Counted from the first letter of the stretch, positions 1 through 9,160 are shown. The stretch: DNA of 46,512 bases from Streptomyces acidicola (GCF_009377235.1 NZ_VMNX01000049.1:1-46512); one strand, 5' to 3'. Notes: a model not told the origin generated them from the letters alone. Numbers and translations: made by a program.

Positions 1-268
1 GAGCGGGTACCTTCGGGCTGCGCCCGAAGCAAACGAACCACCGTGCTGCGCACGGTGGTTCCGCTCCCGCTCCGCGGGAGCGGAAGTGGCGAGCTCCGCT
101 CGCCACCCAACCTGCTGGCTGCGCCAGCAGGTTGACGCTCCCTCCGCTGCGCTCTGGGAGCGAGTCCGGCCGCGTTGCGGCCGAAACCGGGCTTCGCCCG
201 GTCAGCGACTTCCGCTTCGCTTCAGTCGGCACCGCACTCCGTGCGGTGAAACCGGGCCTGCGGCCCGG
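1..268. repeat. Streptomyces-type telomere (terminal palindrome array)
   Basis: Closely packed perfect inverted repeats with 3-nt loops fill this stretch: arms 11-18/22-29 (loop TGC), 36-46/50-60 (TGC), 61-70/74-83 (TCC), 86-94/98-106 (TCC), 109-119/123-133 (TGC), 167-173/177-183 (GTT), 186-192/196-202 (TTC), 231-237/241-247 (TCC) and 252-258/262-268 (TGC), plus weaker pairs at 136-142/156-162 and 206-210/224-228. On the complementary strand most loops read GCA, GGA or GAA, as in the 3' overhang hairpins of archetypal Streptomyces telomeres. The opening GAGCGGGTACC matches what I recall of the archetypal terminus shortly after its first CCCGCG, so the true end should lie only a few bases to the left. 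Such ends are capped by terminal protein Tpg with Tap; neither gene is in the window. Confidence 0.93.
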
Positions 269-327
269 GTGGCAGCAAGAGGGTGACCCGTGGACCTGAC
301 GGGGCGGGGGGATGCGGGGCAGAGCGG

Positions 328-927
328 TCAGTTCCCAATACCGCCGACCAGAAGTGGCTTCGTCAGGATGCTTGGTGTGAAGGCCACACCCATCATCCTC
401 GCCGCCAATGCGAACGCGGCGGCCATGGGGGCTTCGACTGGCCTGTCCTCCTTGGACTCCAAGCCAACCTCACGCATCAACGCGTCCAGCCGGTCCGGTT
501 CACTGCCATGGCGAATGCTGGGCCGGCGGGGGATGAAGTCCGTGATGACTGTGCCGTGCACCGCGTAGACAAAACGGTCCTCCGCATAGTCATGACGGGT
601 GATGGCCACGACCTCGCCAGCCGATGAAAGACGGCTCGCCATCTCGGACAATGTGGCCTGCCAGCCCCACAACTCGATGGCCACACTCCACTCGCCGGCA
701 CGCATGACACCGATGTACCCACCCCCCTCTCCCCCACCGGTGTCAAAGAAGTATTCGGAGGTCCGGTTGGAGAGTTCCTCAAAGTCCATCAGCTCTCCGG
801 TGGATGCAATGAAGCACCGCAACACCTCGGCCGGATCAAGCCGGTGAAGGAAAGACACGGTGAAGATTTCGCCCATCGGGCCATCAAAGCCGCCCAGCCA
901 GCGGAACGGCATCAGAGCATCGGACAC
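328..927 (-). CDS. DUF6461-like hypothetical protein
   Basis: A 199-residue protein reading towards the telomere, starting at GTG 927 with an AGGGGG Shine-Dalgarno four bases upstream. It has no signal peptide or membrane segment and is acidic and globular. The N-terminal pattern FTVSFLHRLDPAEVLRCF and the later W-rich beta segment (EWSVAIELWGW) resemble the actinobacterial DUF6461 family, whose function is unknown. It lies between the telomere and the helicase and has no operon partner. The assignment is by remembered family pattern only. Confidence 0.7.
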   Translation of the reverse strand: MSDALMPFRWLGGFDGPMGEIFTVSFLHRLDPAEVLRCFIASTGELMDFEELSNRTSEYFFDTGGGEGGGYIGVMRAGEWSVAIELWGWQATLSEMASRLSSAGEVVAITRHDYAEDRFVYAVHGTVITDFIPRRPSIRHGSEPDRLDALMREVGLESKEDRPVEAPMAAAFALAARMMGVAFTPSILTKPLLVGGIGN

Positions 928-1370
928 GGTGCCCCCTGTAGAAGTCTCTAATCTGAGTCAGGTCACCACACGCTGCCATGCAGCACTGACAAGACCGTCG
1001 TCGCACGTATCGCCAGCAGCGAGAGAAGCCAGTCCGGGACTGGCACCCAGACAAGAAACGGGTTGATGGGCTGTCAAGGCACCGTTCGACTTGCGATGAG
1101 ACCCCGTCAGCGGCACCGAGCCAAGTTCGAGGGATTTTCTCTGCAGTGCTGCTTCATTTTAAAGTCCGAGATAGACTCTGGACGCAGAGCGCACCACTCT
1201 TGGAGCGCTCGGAGGCTTATAGAGATCTACCGGAGAGCCTTGTCAGTGCTTCGGTGAGGCGGAGCAGCCGCGCCAGATCAGCCGTAACCCTTTTAGCACT
1301 TCTACGTGTAGGTTTACCGTTTCCTGCCGCTTGAATCGACCGGACGCCGCCCAGGAGAAAGCAGACAGGA
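928..1370. other. Intergenic region upstream of the telomeric helicase
   Basis: About 440 bases between divergent genes. Short open frames here have no ribosome binding site and no natural-looking sequence. The stretch 1130-1330 is AT-richer than its surroundings and probably holds promoters for both flanking genes, but I cannot place a -35/-10 pair with confidence. Confidence 0.5.
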
Positions 1371-3917
1371 ATGTCGACCACGAACCGCGCAGATCAGCGT
1401 GAGGCCGCCCAGCGAGAAGCCATTGATGCGATCCTCCGTTCCCTCGAACTTCCTGCAAGATCGCTGGTGCCGGAGCGAGGTCTGCGGACACAGGTGATCA
1501 TGGCGACCGGGTCCGGGAAGACCCGGGTGGCGGTCCGCAGCGCGGAAGAGCTCCACGCGGGCCGTGTGCTGGTCCTCGTGCCCTCGCTGGATCTGCTTGC
1601 CCAGACCGAGGCTGCGTGGCGCGAGGGCGGCCGCAGGGGCCCGATGATCGGTGTCTCCTCCCTGCGGGGTGAGGAGGTGTCCTTCCCCAACACCACGGAT
1701 GTGGACGAGCTGGTGGAGTGGACGAGGGGCCTGGACAAGGTCACTGTGTACGCCACGTACGCCAGCCTCGGTCTGGGCACGCTGGAGCGGGCGCACGCCG
1801 CCGGCCTTTCGGCGTGGGACCTGATCGTGGTCGATGAGGCACACAGGACTTCGGGCCGAATCGGGAAGCCGTGGGCGGTCGTTCACGACAACACCCGCAT
1901 CCCGTCCCTGCGGCGGCTGTACATGACGGCCACGCCCCGGCTGTGGCAGCTGGACGAGGACCAGGAGCAGGGCGGCACGCCGGGCGAGCTGGTGGCCTCG
2001 ATGGAGAACCACCCCAACTCGCCGTTCGGCAGCAGGTGTTTCACCCTAACGTTGTCGGAGGCGATCGATCGGGGCATCTGTGCGCCGTACCAGGTGGTGT
2101 GTGTGGACATCACCGACACGCAGTTCCAGGCCGCCATGCTGCTGGGTGCCGAGGGCCGGTCGGACGAGATGCGCGGGGCCCGGCTCGCCGCGCTCCAGAC
2201 GGCCCTGGTGAAGGCGTCAGCCGAGGAAGCCTTCAAGCGCACGCTGGTGTTCCACCACGTCGTGAAGGAGGCCGAAGCGTTCTCGGCCGGGGTCCCGGAT
2301 GTCGCGGCGCAGCTGCACGCCGCCGATCCGGAGCTGTACCCGGCGACAGTGTGGGCGGACTGGCTGTGCGGCGATCACAAGGCGCTCCACCGCCGGCGCG
2401 TGCTCGGGGAGTTCTCCTCCCTGACCGCCACGGACGGCACGGTGGTGGAGAAGGCGTTCCTCAGCTCGGTGAAGGTGTTGGGCGAGGGCGTCGACACCCG
2501 CAACTGCGACTCCGTGTACTTCGCCGACGTGCGCGGCTCAATGCCCGACCTGGTCCAGGCCGTGGGCCGGGCGCTGCGGATGCAGCCCGGCGAAGGCAAG
2601 ATGGCCTCCCTCGTGGTGCCGGTGCTGCTGGCGCCCGGGGAGACGGCGGACAACATGCTCACCAGCCGGGCGTTCGGCGGGCTGGCGAAGCTGCTGGAGG
2701 CGCTCAGGGCGCACGACACCCGCATCGTCGAACAACTGGCCCAACAGCAGGCCCCGAGCCGCCACAAGCCCATCCAGAAGGACGCCAAGGGCAAGGAGAG
2801 GAGTGGCAGCGGGGAGGGGTCCGGCGGTCCGTCCGCATCGGCGAAGGCGCTGCTGAAGTTCTCCACGCCGCGTGACCCGGCCGCGCTCGCCGCGTTCATC
2901 AACCTGCGGGTCCTCAACCCCGAGCACGAGCACTGGCGGCGCGGCATCGAGGCCGCCGTGCTGTACGCACGTGAGGCCGGTGATCTGAAGGTGCCGTTCA
3001 CGTACCGAGTGCCGACGGGTGAGGAGGCTCAAGCTGAGAGGTGGCCAGCCTCGCTGGCCGATTTCCCCCTGGGGCAATGGGTTGCCGACGCCCGCCGCTT
3101 CTACGCCCGCGGAACGCTGGACGAGGCCCGCGTCGAGCAGCTGGAACGGCTCGGCATGGTGTGGTCGCACTACAACGTCGCATGGGAGGAAGGTCTCTCT
3201 ACGGCGCGCGAGTGGGCCGCCGAGAACGGGCACCTGCTGGCTCCGCTGGACGCCACCTATCAGGGAGCGAAGGTGGGGATCTTCCTGAAGAACGCACGGG
3301 CCGCCGCGCGGAAGGCCATGGAGATCGAGCAGCGGCGTGCCGAGGGGCTCCCGGTCGGATCGTCGGCCGGCGCCCTGTCGGAGAACCGCCGGGAGCAGTT
3401 GGAGGAGATCGACCCGTCCTGGTGCCCCACCTGGCCCGTGGAATGGCAGCGCGCCTTCCACCTCACCCGGCAGCACCTGGACGAAGGCGGTGCACTGCCG
3501 ACCGAGCCCGGGAACGTCGTGCGCCAGGGCGAAGATCTCGGACGGTGGGTCAAGGCCGTTCGCTTCGGCTGGGACAAGCTCACCGCTGTACAGCAGTGGA
3601 TGTGCGAACAGGTCCTCGGGATCGAACCCGCCACCGAGGACGAGAAACCGGCCCCGCGCCGTACGCAGGCCGACAAGTGGGCGCTCAACTTCGCCGCCGC
3701 TCGACAGTTCTACGAGCGCGAGGGACACCTGCGAGTGCCCAGGCAGCACGTCGAACGGATCGTCGTCGGCAGCGATGGGAAGGGCGGCAGCAGCGAGGAC
3801 CAGGAGGGGCGGGAGCTGAAGCTGGGCGCCTGGATCGGGAACCAGCGGAGCAGGGCCGCGACGCTGACGCAGGAGCGGGTGGAGCAACTGTCCGCGATCG
3901 GAATGCGGTGGGCATAG
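1371..3917 (+). CDS. ttrA-like: TtrA-like subtelomeric superfamily 2 helicase with helicase-associated repeats
   Basis: An 848-residue DEAD/DEAH helicase. Visible motifs are Walker A ATGSGKTR (about residues 45-52), the DEAH box VVDEAHR (about 153), motif III-like TATPR, and the motif V/VI region GEGVDTRNCDS...QAVGRALR (about 365-400). The C-terminal third carries about four helicase-associated (HA) repeats of the form W...G...A..YA...G.L.VP...LG.W....R, ending in LTQERVEQLSAIGMRWA. The start ATG has AGGAG about 15 bases upstream; GTG alternatives are possible. Helicases of this architecture sit at chromosome and linear-plasmid ends in Streptomyces (TtrA), where they have been linked to conjugal transfer. 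Its position about 1.1 kb from the terminal palindromes fits that role. No frameshift is visible. Confidence 0.9.
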   Translation: MSTTNRADQREAAQREAIDAILRSLELPARSLVPERGLRTQVIMATGSGKTRVAVRSAEELHAGRVLVLVPSLDLLAQTEAAWREGGRRGPMIGVSSLRGEEVSFPNTTDVDELVEWTRGLDKVTVYATYASLGLGTLERAHAAGLSAWDLIVVDEAHRTSGRIGKPWAVVHDNTRIPSLRRLYMTATPRLWQLDEDQEQGGTPGELVASMENHPNSPFGSRCFTLTLSEAIDRGICAPYQVVCVDITDTQFQAAMLLGAEGRSDEMRGARLAALQTALVKASAEEAFKRTLVFHHVVKEAEAFSAGVPDVAAQLHAADPELYPATVWADWLCGDHKALHRRRVLGEFSSLTATDGTVVEKAFLSSVKVLGEGVDTRNCDSVYFADVRGSMPDLVQAVGRALRMQPGEGKMASLVVPVLLAPGETADNMLTSRAFGGLAKLLEALRAHDTRIVEQLAQQQAPSRHKPIQKDAKGKERSGSGEGSGGPSASAKALLKFSTPRDPAALAAFINLRVLNPEHEHWRRGIEAAVLYAREAGDLKVPFTYRVPTGEEAQAERWPASLADFPLGQWVADARRFYARGTLDEARVEQLERLGMVWSHYNVAWEEGLSTAREWAAENGHLLAPLDATYQGAKVGIFLKNARAAARKAMEIEQRRAEGLPVGSSAGALSENRREQLEEIDPSWCPTWPVEWQRAFHLTRQHLDEGGALPTEPGNVVRQGEDLGRWVKAVRFGWDKLTAVQQWMCEQVLGIEPATEDEKPAPRRTQADKWALNFAAARQFYEREGHLRVPRQHVERIVVGSDGKGGSSEDQEGRELKLGAWIGNQRSRAATLTQERVEQLSAIGMRWA

Positions 3918-4021
3918 AAGGCGCGCGTCACATCCAGGCGCTGGCGCCTCATAACCACTCTGTAAGCAGGTCGCCGACTGCCCTACTGGAAAGCGCTCGG
4001 CTCCCTAGAACTCCCGCGAGG

Positions 4022-4055
4022 GCGAAGTCCCGGACCAGGTGGTCCGGGACTTCGC
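4022..4055. terminator. Perfect 16-bp hairpin after the helicase gene
   Basis: Arms 4022-4037 (GCGAAGTCCCGGACCA) and 4040-4055 are perfectly complementary around a 2-base GG centre. It lies 105 bases after the helicase stop. There is no T-run, as in many Streptomyces terminators. A protein-binding palindrome is an alternative. Confidence 0.6.
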
Positions 4056-4211
4056 AATGTCTCGCGAATTTCTCCCAGCCGGTGCTGTCCTTGCCCGGGT
4101 TTACGGCCCCAGGGGGTGAAGAAGTCGATTTTCGCGAGGCCGCGACACAAGCACGCCGCACCGGTCACTGTGCCGCTCATCCGCCAACGACACGCAGGAA
4201 AGGACTTGCTG

Positions 4212-4706
4212 ATGACCACTCACCAGGTGGCCGGGGGAACGCACGCCCCGATCGCGGCTACGCTGAACACGCCACCCTGGGCCAGGGCCGAGACCCCACA
4301 GGGACGCTCTCAGGCAGAGAGCCGCAGGACCGCCGACCGCGCGGCGCACACCCCCGCGGACGACACCACGCGGGTGTCCGCGTTCCCTGCTCTCCCCGCC
4401 CAGAGGAGCCCCACCATGTCCCGGGACATCGATCCCGCGCTGCCCGTTCAGCCCTCCCCCGGCCACCAGGCCACCACCCCCGCGAGCCCGAACCCGTCGC
4501 GCCGCCTCGCCCAGCGTCTGCGCATCATGGCCGCCCGCACGCGGGCCATCGCCTGGAAGCTGGTGAAGCTGTCCGGCGAGGAGTACATCAAGGGCTTCGC
4601 CAACAAGGCCGGCGCCATCACCGCGCCCGTCCTGGGCGTGGGCGCCGTCGCCTACGTCCTGGGCGTGGACCCGGCCGATGCCGTACGCCGAATGCTCGGC
4701 ATGTAA
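4212..4706 (+). CDS. Small hypothetical protein with hydrophobic C-terminus
   Basis: Two starts are credible. ATG 4212 has AGGAAAGG eight bases upstream and gives 164 residues. ATG 4416 has AGAGGAG seven bases upstream and gives 96 residues. The segment between them is Pro/Ala/Thr-rich and looks disordered, so the shorter form may be the folded protein. The common C-terminal part is basic (RRLAQRLRIMAARTRA) and then hydrophobic (AGAITAPVLGVGAVAYVLG), possibly one membrane-associated helix. I recognise no family. It follows the helicase hairpin and is likely an independent subtelomeric gene. Confidence 0.5.
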   Translation: MTTHQVAGGTHAPIAATLNTPPWARAETPQGRSQAESRRTADRAAHTPADDTTRVSAFPALPAQRSPTMSRDIDPALPVQPSPGHQATTPASPNPSRRLAQRLRIMAARTRAIAWKLVKLSGEEYIKGFANKAGAITAPVLGVGAVAYVLGVDPADAVRRMLGM

Positions 4707-4799
4707 CTGCCCCCGCTGCCCAGAGTCGGCGTACGGCTGGGTCCGGGTAGCGGGGGCCTCCCCGGCTGTGGGGGACTTCTCTTCCGCGGCACCCGGAGT

Positions 4800-5903
4800 T
4801 CATCCTGAGTAGCGGTCGCCATTGACGCGGCGCTCGAGATAGATGCGGGTGAACACGGCGACCTTGGCCCGCAGTACCCAGGGGTCGAAGGGTTTGGCTA
4901 TGTAGTCGACGGCGCCGGCGGCATATCCGCGGGCGGAGTGTTCGGGGTCGATGCCCATGGCGGTGAGGAAGATGATGGGGACGTCTCGGTTGCGGGGGCG
5001 GTGTTTGATGTGCGCGGCGGTCTCGTAGCCGTCCATGTCGGGCATCTGGACGTCCATGATGATGACGGCGAAGTCGTCGTGATCGAGCAGGGCTTTGAGG
5101 GCTTCCTGTCCTGAAGAGACCGCGACCAGTTCCTGCTCGAGGGTGGACAGCACCGCGGTCATGGCCAGGAGATTGTTGGGCTGGTCGTCGACGATGAGGA
5201 TCTTGGGCATGACCTGGCAGGGTGCTGCCCGTACTGCGGCCGCGGTCTGCTGAACCTGCTCGACAGCTTCCATCTGACGTTCCAGCAGGGCGCAGCGTTC
5301 TTCGGCTTCGTCGCGCTGCTTTCGGGCTTCGTGCACCTGTGAGGACAGACGGGCGACTTCCCCCTGCAGTTGGTCGCGTTCACGCAGGAGGTCGGTGAGG
5401 TCGGGGTTGGCCGCAGCCAGACGATCGGCTCGTTCCCGTTCGGCGCTCCATTCCGCTTCGAGCTGGTTCAGCCGTACTTCGAGATCGGCGATGCGGTGCT
5501 TGCGGTCCAGCAGGGCGTCGCCCAAGGCGTCGCCGCGGGCCGTGGAGCGGCGGGAGACGCGGTCGGCTTCGGCGAGTTGCTGTTCGAGTACCTCGACGGC
5601 GTGGCGGGGTGAACTACTGGTTTCGACGGCGGCTCGGTGCAGGCGGCGAACGAGTTCGATGGCATCTGGAGTCGCGGCTGTTCCCCGGTGCTCGGCCACG
5701 TCGGTGAGCAGGTCCATCACGACCTCCCACGGCGGAACGCGGGTTCCGTTGAGGTAGCGGGAGAAGGTGCCGGCGTCTCGTATGCGCCGGGCCGCGTAGC
5801 GGCGTACCGAGATTTCCAGGCCTTCGAACAGTTCCCGCAGCACCGTGGCCAGTGCCCGGGCTTCGGATGTCAGGTCCAGGGCCAGCGGCCGCAGCTCACC
5901 CAC
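4800..5903 (-). CDS. HTH - coiled-coil - receiver domain regulator
   Basis: A 367-residue protein starting at GTG 5903, chosen because it overlaps the stop of the upstream membrane-protein gene and because residues before it look non-coding. Residues about 25-75 resemble an XRE-like helix-turn-helix (ISVRRYAARRIRDAGTFSRY). Residues about 105-225 are a heptad-rich coiled coil (HRIADLEVRLNQLEAEWSA and following). Residues 232-360 are a complete CheY-type receiver: acidic pair DD in ILIVDDQ, phospho-acceptor Asp near 284 in IIMDVQMPDMDG, Thr in FLTAMG and Lys in AKPFDP. There is no output domain after the receiver, so the usual order is reversed and DNA binding, if any, is N-terminal. No histidine kinase is nearby; the coiled coil suggests dimerisation. 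Confidence 0.85.
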   Translation of the reverse strand: MGELRPLALDLTSEARALATVLRELFEGLEISVRRYAARRIRDAGTFSRYLNGTRVPPWEVVMDLLTDVAEHRGTAATPDAIELVRRLHRAAVETSSSPRHAVEVLEQQLAEADRVSRRSTARGDALGDALLDRKHRIADLEVRLNQLEAEWSAERERADRLAAANPDLTDLLRERDQLQGEVARLSSQVHEARKQRDEAEERCALLERQMEAVEQVQQTAAAVRAAPCQVMPKILIVDDQPNNLLAMTAVLSTLEQELVAVSSGQEALKALLDHDDFAVIIMDVQMPDMDGYETAAHIKHRPRNRDVPIIFLTAMGIDPEHSARGYAAGAVDYIAKPFDPWVLRAKVAVFTRIYLERRVNGDRYSG

Positions 5904-6126
5904 AGTCGCCGCCCTTCCCCTGCAGGCGCCGGTGTACGTCCACCGGGTCCGGCGCGATGACCTGGTTGAAAACCGGTACTGCGGTGCCTGTGGCGGCAAG
6001 GCCGTACAACACACTGCCAGCCCATCCCTGTCCGGCCAGTACCGCCAGCAGACCGGCTGCGAGCCCGGCCAGTGCGGCAAGGAGCAGCACCAGCGCCGCC
6101 CTCACCGACACAAGCGAACGATCCAT
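5896..6126 (-). CDS. Small two-helix membrane protein
   Basis: A 76-residue protein starting at ATG 6126 with a strong AGGAGGGG ribosome binding site five bases upstream. Residues about 9-31 (rich in Ala/Leu: VRAALVLLLAALAGLAAGLL) and about 36-57 (AGSVLYGLAATGTAVPVF) are two transmembrane helices; the tail VDVHRRLQGKGGDCG is soluble. The stop codon TGA (5896-5898) lies just inside the start of the receiver-domain regulator gene, so the two are translationally coupled and probably work together, for instance by membrane tethering or signal input. That role is inferred. Too short and too plain for a family call. Confidence 0.75.
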   Translation of the reverse strand: MDRSLVSVRAALVLLLAALAGLAAGLLAVLAGQGWAGSVLYGLAATGTAVPVFNQVIAPDPVDVHRRLQGKGGDCG

Positions 6127-6429
6127 CGTGTCCCCTCCTGTGTCACCCGACCAGGCACGGCCGGGCCCGGCAGCACCCCTGGTGGGCCGCCTGAAGATGA
6201 ACAACAGGATGGAATGCGGCAAAGGTGTTGCAGCAGGCAACCGCCAAACCGGCAACGCCAACTCCCGTTGCCAGCCCGGGTACCAGCAACACGCAACACT
6301 CGCACCCGCGGATCAGCACAGATGAGACAGGCTGCCGCAGACGGCGGCCGGTCGCGGTGTTGGCACCACGTCCTCGCCCGTTGCCACCGTGGGCAGCATG
6401 AGACCAGCGGCCCATCAGACCAGGCTCAG
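6127..6429. other. Spacer with no supported gene
   Basis: Upstream region of the membrane protein/regulator pair. Open frames on both strands lack ribosome binding sites and natural amino-acid patterns. It probably holds the promoter of that pair, but I cannot place it. Confidence 0.4.
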
Positions 6430-6745
6430 ATGCCCTCGCTGAGCCGCCGCCTGTCCAGGTAGCAGCGCAGCCGCACGGCCGACCTGGTCGCCGCCAACAC
6501 CCCGCTCGGTCCCGACCAAGCCGCCGACCGTCTCGAGGTGAGGCGAGTCGAGTTCGAGCACCTGCGGACCCTGAAATGGATCAGGCCCACGGATTGGCGG
6601 GAGGTGCGGTTCGGCACCTCCCGGGCCGGGACTGTCGACGCGTCGATGTTCACCACGGCGGCCGTCGACGCGCCGCCCGGCGCACCCGGAGGTCGACTGG
6701 GAGCAGCTTCGCAGCGTCGGGAAAGGCCGGCGCTCCCCGCTCGCC
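6430..6745 (+). pseudogene. Broken small DNA-binding-like protein gene
   Basis: A natural-looking protein runs from ATG 6430 (MPSLSRRLSR) through an in-frame TAG at 6460-6462. It continues as TADLVAANTPLGPDQAADRL and RRVEFEHLRTLKWIRP up to about 6675, then changes frame to HPEVDWEQLRSVGKGRRSPL and decays. The pattern resembles small basic accessory proteins common in Streptomyces terminal regions, apparently HTH-like. One nonsense codon plus one frameshift means it is no longer functional. The family resemblance is from memory. Confidence 0.5.
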
Positions 6746-6952
6746 ACACCCGGAGTGTGCCCACCAGCTCTCCGATGTCCGCGAGAACTCCGTCCAGCAG
6801 ATCGGCAGCCCGTGCGGGCACGGCTGTACCGGATGGCGATGGTTGCTGTCAGTCGTATGCCGATTCCCGTCAGTTGGGTGCCGAAGGGCTGGGATACCTG
6901 AGACCAGGACGGCAGGCCGTGCTCTCCAGTACCGGCGGAGAAGGGGTCGCAC

Positions 6953-8495
6953 ATGCCGGGAAGCCGTGCCGAGGATCCCGAAGACGGTCCGATGGCCGTG
7001 TTCCCGCCGGCGTCGGGGCGGGCGGCGGCAATGCCCCGACTGCTGGACCTCGACAGCCGCGGTGAGTTGAGAGCCGCACATGTGCGCCTGGTGGCTCAGG
7101 CGTTGGGGAAGTCGGAGCGGACGGTGTGGCGGTGGCTGGCCACTGCCCGGGAGGATCACCGTCTCGCCCGGGTGGAGTCGTCCCATTACACGGTCACCAC
7201 GGAAGTCCGGCGGGCTGCTGGCGCTATGGGGCGGGAACGCCTCCCGGGTCCACGCCGAGCTGATGCAGCGGGCTGCCGACGATCCGGACGCGCCCGCGGT
7301 GCCGTCGCTGTCGACGTTGCACCGGGCGATCCGCCGGGACCTGACCCGTGGGGAACGGGCCGGTCTCAAGAGCGGGGAAGCGGCGCGGCGCGCGCATGAC
7401 GTCTTCGGGCAGCGGCCGGCGACGCACCGCAACGCAGTGTGGGAGGGCGACCACAAGCACGTGCCCGTCGAGGTGGACGTGGAAGGTGAGCCGGCCACGC
7501 CGTGGGTGACCTGGTTCATCGACTGCGCCACCAAGGCGATCACCGGGGTCGCGGTCACAGCTCACGCTCCGAGCCGCGACGCGGTGCTGGCGTCCTTACG
7601 GATCGCGATCACCCGCACCGAGCCGTTCGGACCGGTGGGCGGGCTACCCAGTCAGATCCGGGTCGACCGAGGCAAGGAGTTCCTGTGCCGGGCGGTCACC
7701 GCGGCGATGGGCGCGCTCGCCGTCCCCGTGACCGATCTGCCCGCCTACAGCCCGCACTTGAAGGGCACCATCGAGGCGCTGAACGACGCGGTGGAGGAGA
7801 TGCTCCTCGTCTCCCTCCCCCGCTACACCGGCCGCCATAAACTCACCGGCGGCCAGCCCGCCGACCCTGACGCTCCACCGCTCACCTACGAGGCGTTCGT
7901 CGGCCTGCTGCTGGACTGGGTGACCTGGTGGAACACCCGCCATCACCCGTCCGCGCTGAACGGGAAGACTCCCGTCGAGGCGTGGCAGGCCGATGCGACG
8001 CCGCTCACGGACGTGTCCGCGGGGCAACTGGCGACGTTCGCCTTGGAGGACAACGGCCGCACGTACACGATCAGCACCAGTGGGGTGCGCTGGCGCCGCC
8101 GCGATTACCCCGCCCCGTGGATGAACGGCCGGACCGGCACCAAGGTCTTGGTACGACACCTGCCCCATCACGACGACACCATCGAAGTCTTCGACGCCGC
8201 GACCGGCCGCCACCTCGGCTCGGCGTTCCTGGCCGCTGCGGCGAGCCGGGAGCAGATCCGTTCCGTCCAGGCAGCACGGACAGCGGCCGCCCGGCGGCTC
8301 AAGGCCGATCTGAGGGCTGCGGAGAAACTGCGTCGGCGGCGCTTCGAGGCCTCCACCACCGCGGCCCCGCCTCGTCCACTCGTCGCCCCAACCTCCACGC
8401 AGGCCGCAGAGGAACTGGGAGCGGCGGCGCAGACGGACCGCCGTGCGCTGGCCCGTCCCGACTTGGTTCCGCACGGCCCCGCACCCGATACCTGA
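6953..8495 (+). pseudogene. Mu/TniA-type DDE transposase, frameshifted
   Basis: ATG 6953 (GGAGAAGGGG upstream) opens an N-terminal helix-turn-helix (VRLVAQALGKSERTVWRW). The frame is lost at about 7212-7214, where an extra G in a GGG run moves the coding phase to that of LLALWGGNASRVHAEL and onwards. The rest is an rve-type integrase core with WEGDHKHV (first Asp), IRVDRGKEFL (second Asp) and LKGTIEALNDAVEE (Glu), followed by WWNTRHHPSALNGKTP and a Mu-C-like beta domain with a basic tail. All three catalytic acids are present, so only the single-base shift disables it. A sequencing error or programmed frameshifting cannot be excluded. A TTA codon lies at 7596-7598. Confidence 0.85.
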
Positions 8496-8544
8496 GCCTG
8501 CCCCAGGCCCCCGCGCACACCCACTCCGGACGAGGACCAAGCTG

Positions 8545-9003
8545 ATGATCGCTGACCTGGACTACGGGCTGCTGCCCGACGAGAGCGAAGACCACTTCCT
8601 GGGCCTGGAGCAGGCCCAGTTGGTCGGCACCGACATGCTGCTGACCATCCACCTCACCCTCCTCCGGCATCGGCCAGCCGGCCCAGCCCTGGGAACGCTC
8701 CTCGAAAAAACGCCGTACCGCCTCGTCGACACCCTCCCCCAGGCCCGTGCGGTCCTGGCCCGCACGGAACACTCACCGAACGGCACGCGAAGCACCGGAC
8801 AGCAAGAGCCCACCGGACCGGACTCCAGCCTGGACGACGCGCAGTGGATCACCTCTCCGGCATGGTCGGACGGCGTGGTGACAGACCGTCCGAAACACGC
8901 GCCGGGTGCCGGGGCGCGCCCGAGCTCTCTTCCACGAAGAGCGGCGCACCGCCCGCGCAAGCGCAGAGCCACACACCAGCAGATGTCCTCGCCGCCCGGC
9001 TGA
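8545..9003 (+). CDS. Hypothetical protein downstream of the transposase
   Basis: A 152-residue frame starting at ATG 8545, 49 bases after the transposase stop, with GAGGA upstream. Residues 1-75 look natural (ADLDYGLLPDESEDHFLGLE; LVGTDMLLTIHLTLLRHRPA), whereas the rest becomes Arg/Pro-rich and non-natural. Another natural-looking stretch (ADVLAARLNTVAHPLQATAL) appears in a different frame at about 8980-9060. This suggests one original accessory gene of the element, now frameshifted. It is not a TniB/TnsC ATPase: no Walker motif is seen. Confidence 0.4.
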   Translation: MIADLDYGLLPDESEDHFLGLEQAQLVGTDMLLTIHLTLLRHRPAGPALGTLLEKTPYRLVDTLPQARAVLARTEHSPNGTRSTGQQEPTGPDSSLDDAQWITSPAWSDGVVTDRPKHAPGAGARPSSLPRRAAHRPRKRRATHQQMSSPPG

Positions 9004-9118
9004 ACACCGTGGCGCACCCCCTGCAGGCGACAGCCCTGGCCATCCACGCGGTAACCGGGGCAGACATCAGCCGGCTCGAGTTGTCTCGGCCGCACCACCC
9101 GGGCTGTTCGCGAACGAC

Positions 9119-9160
9119 ACGGCGTCCTGCCCCGGAGCGAGTTCCGGGGCAGGACGCCGT
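9119..9160. terminator. 17-bp stem-loop terminator
   Basis: Perfect arms 9119-9135 (ACGGCGTCCTGCCCCGG) and 9144-9160 with an 8-base loop. It separates the transposon remnant from the SARP gene and could serve transcripts from both sides. No T-run follows. Confidence 0.75.

Noticed and set aside
5965..5985. ACC-N8-GGT match on the plus strand near 5968
   Set aside because: It lies inside the small membrane protein gene and lacks the T-rich right flank shared by the eight operators.
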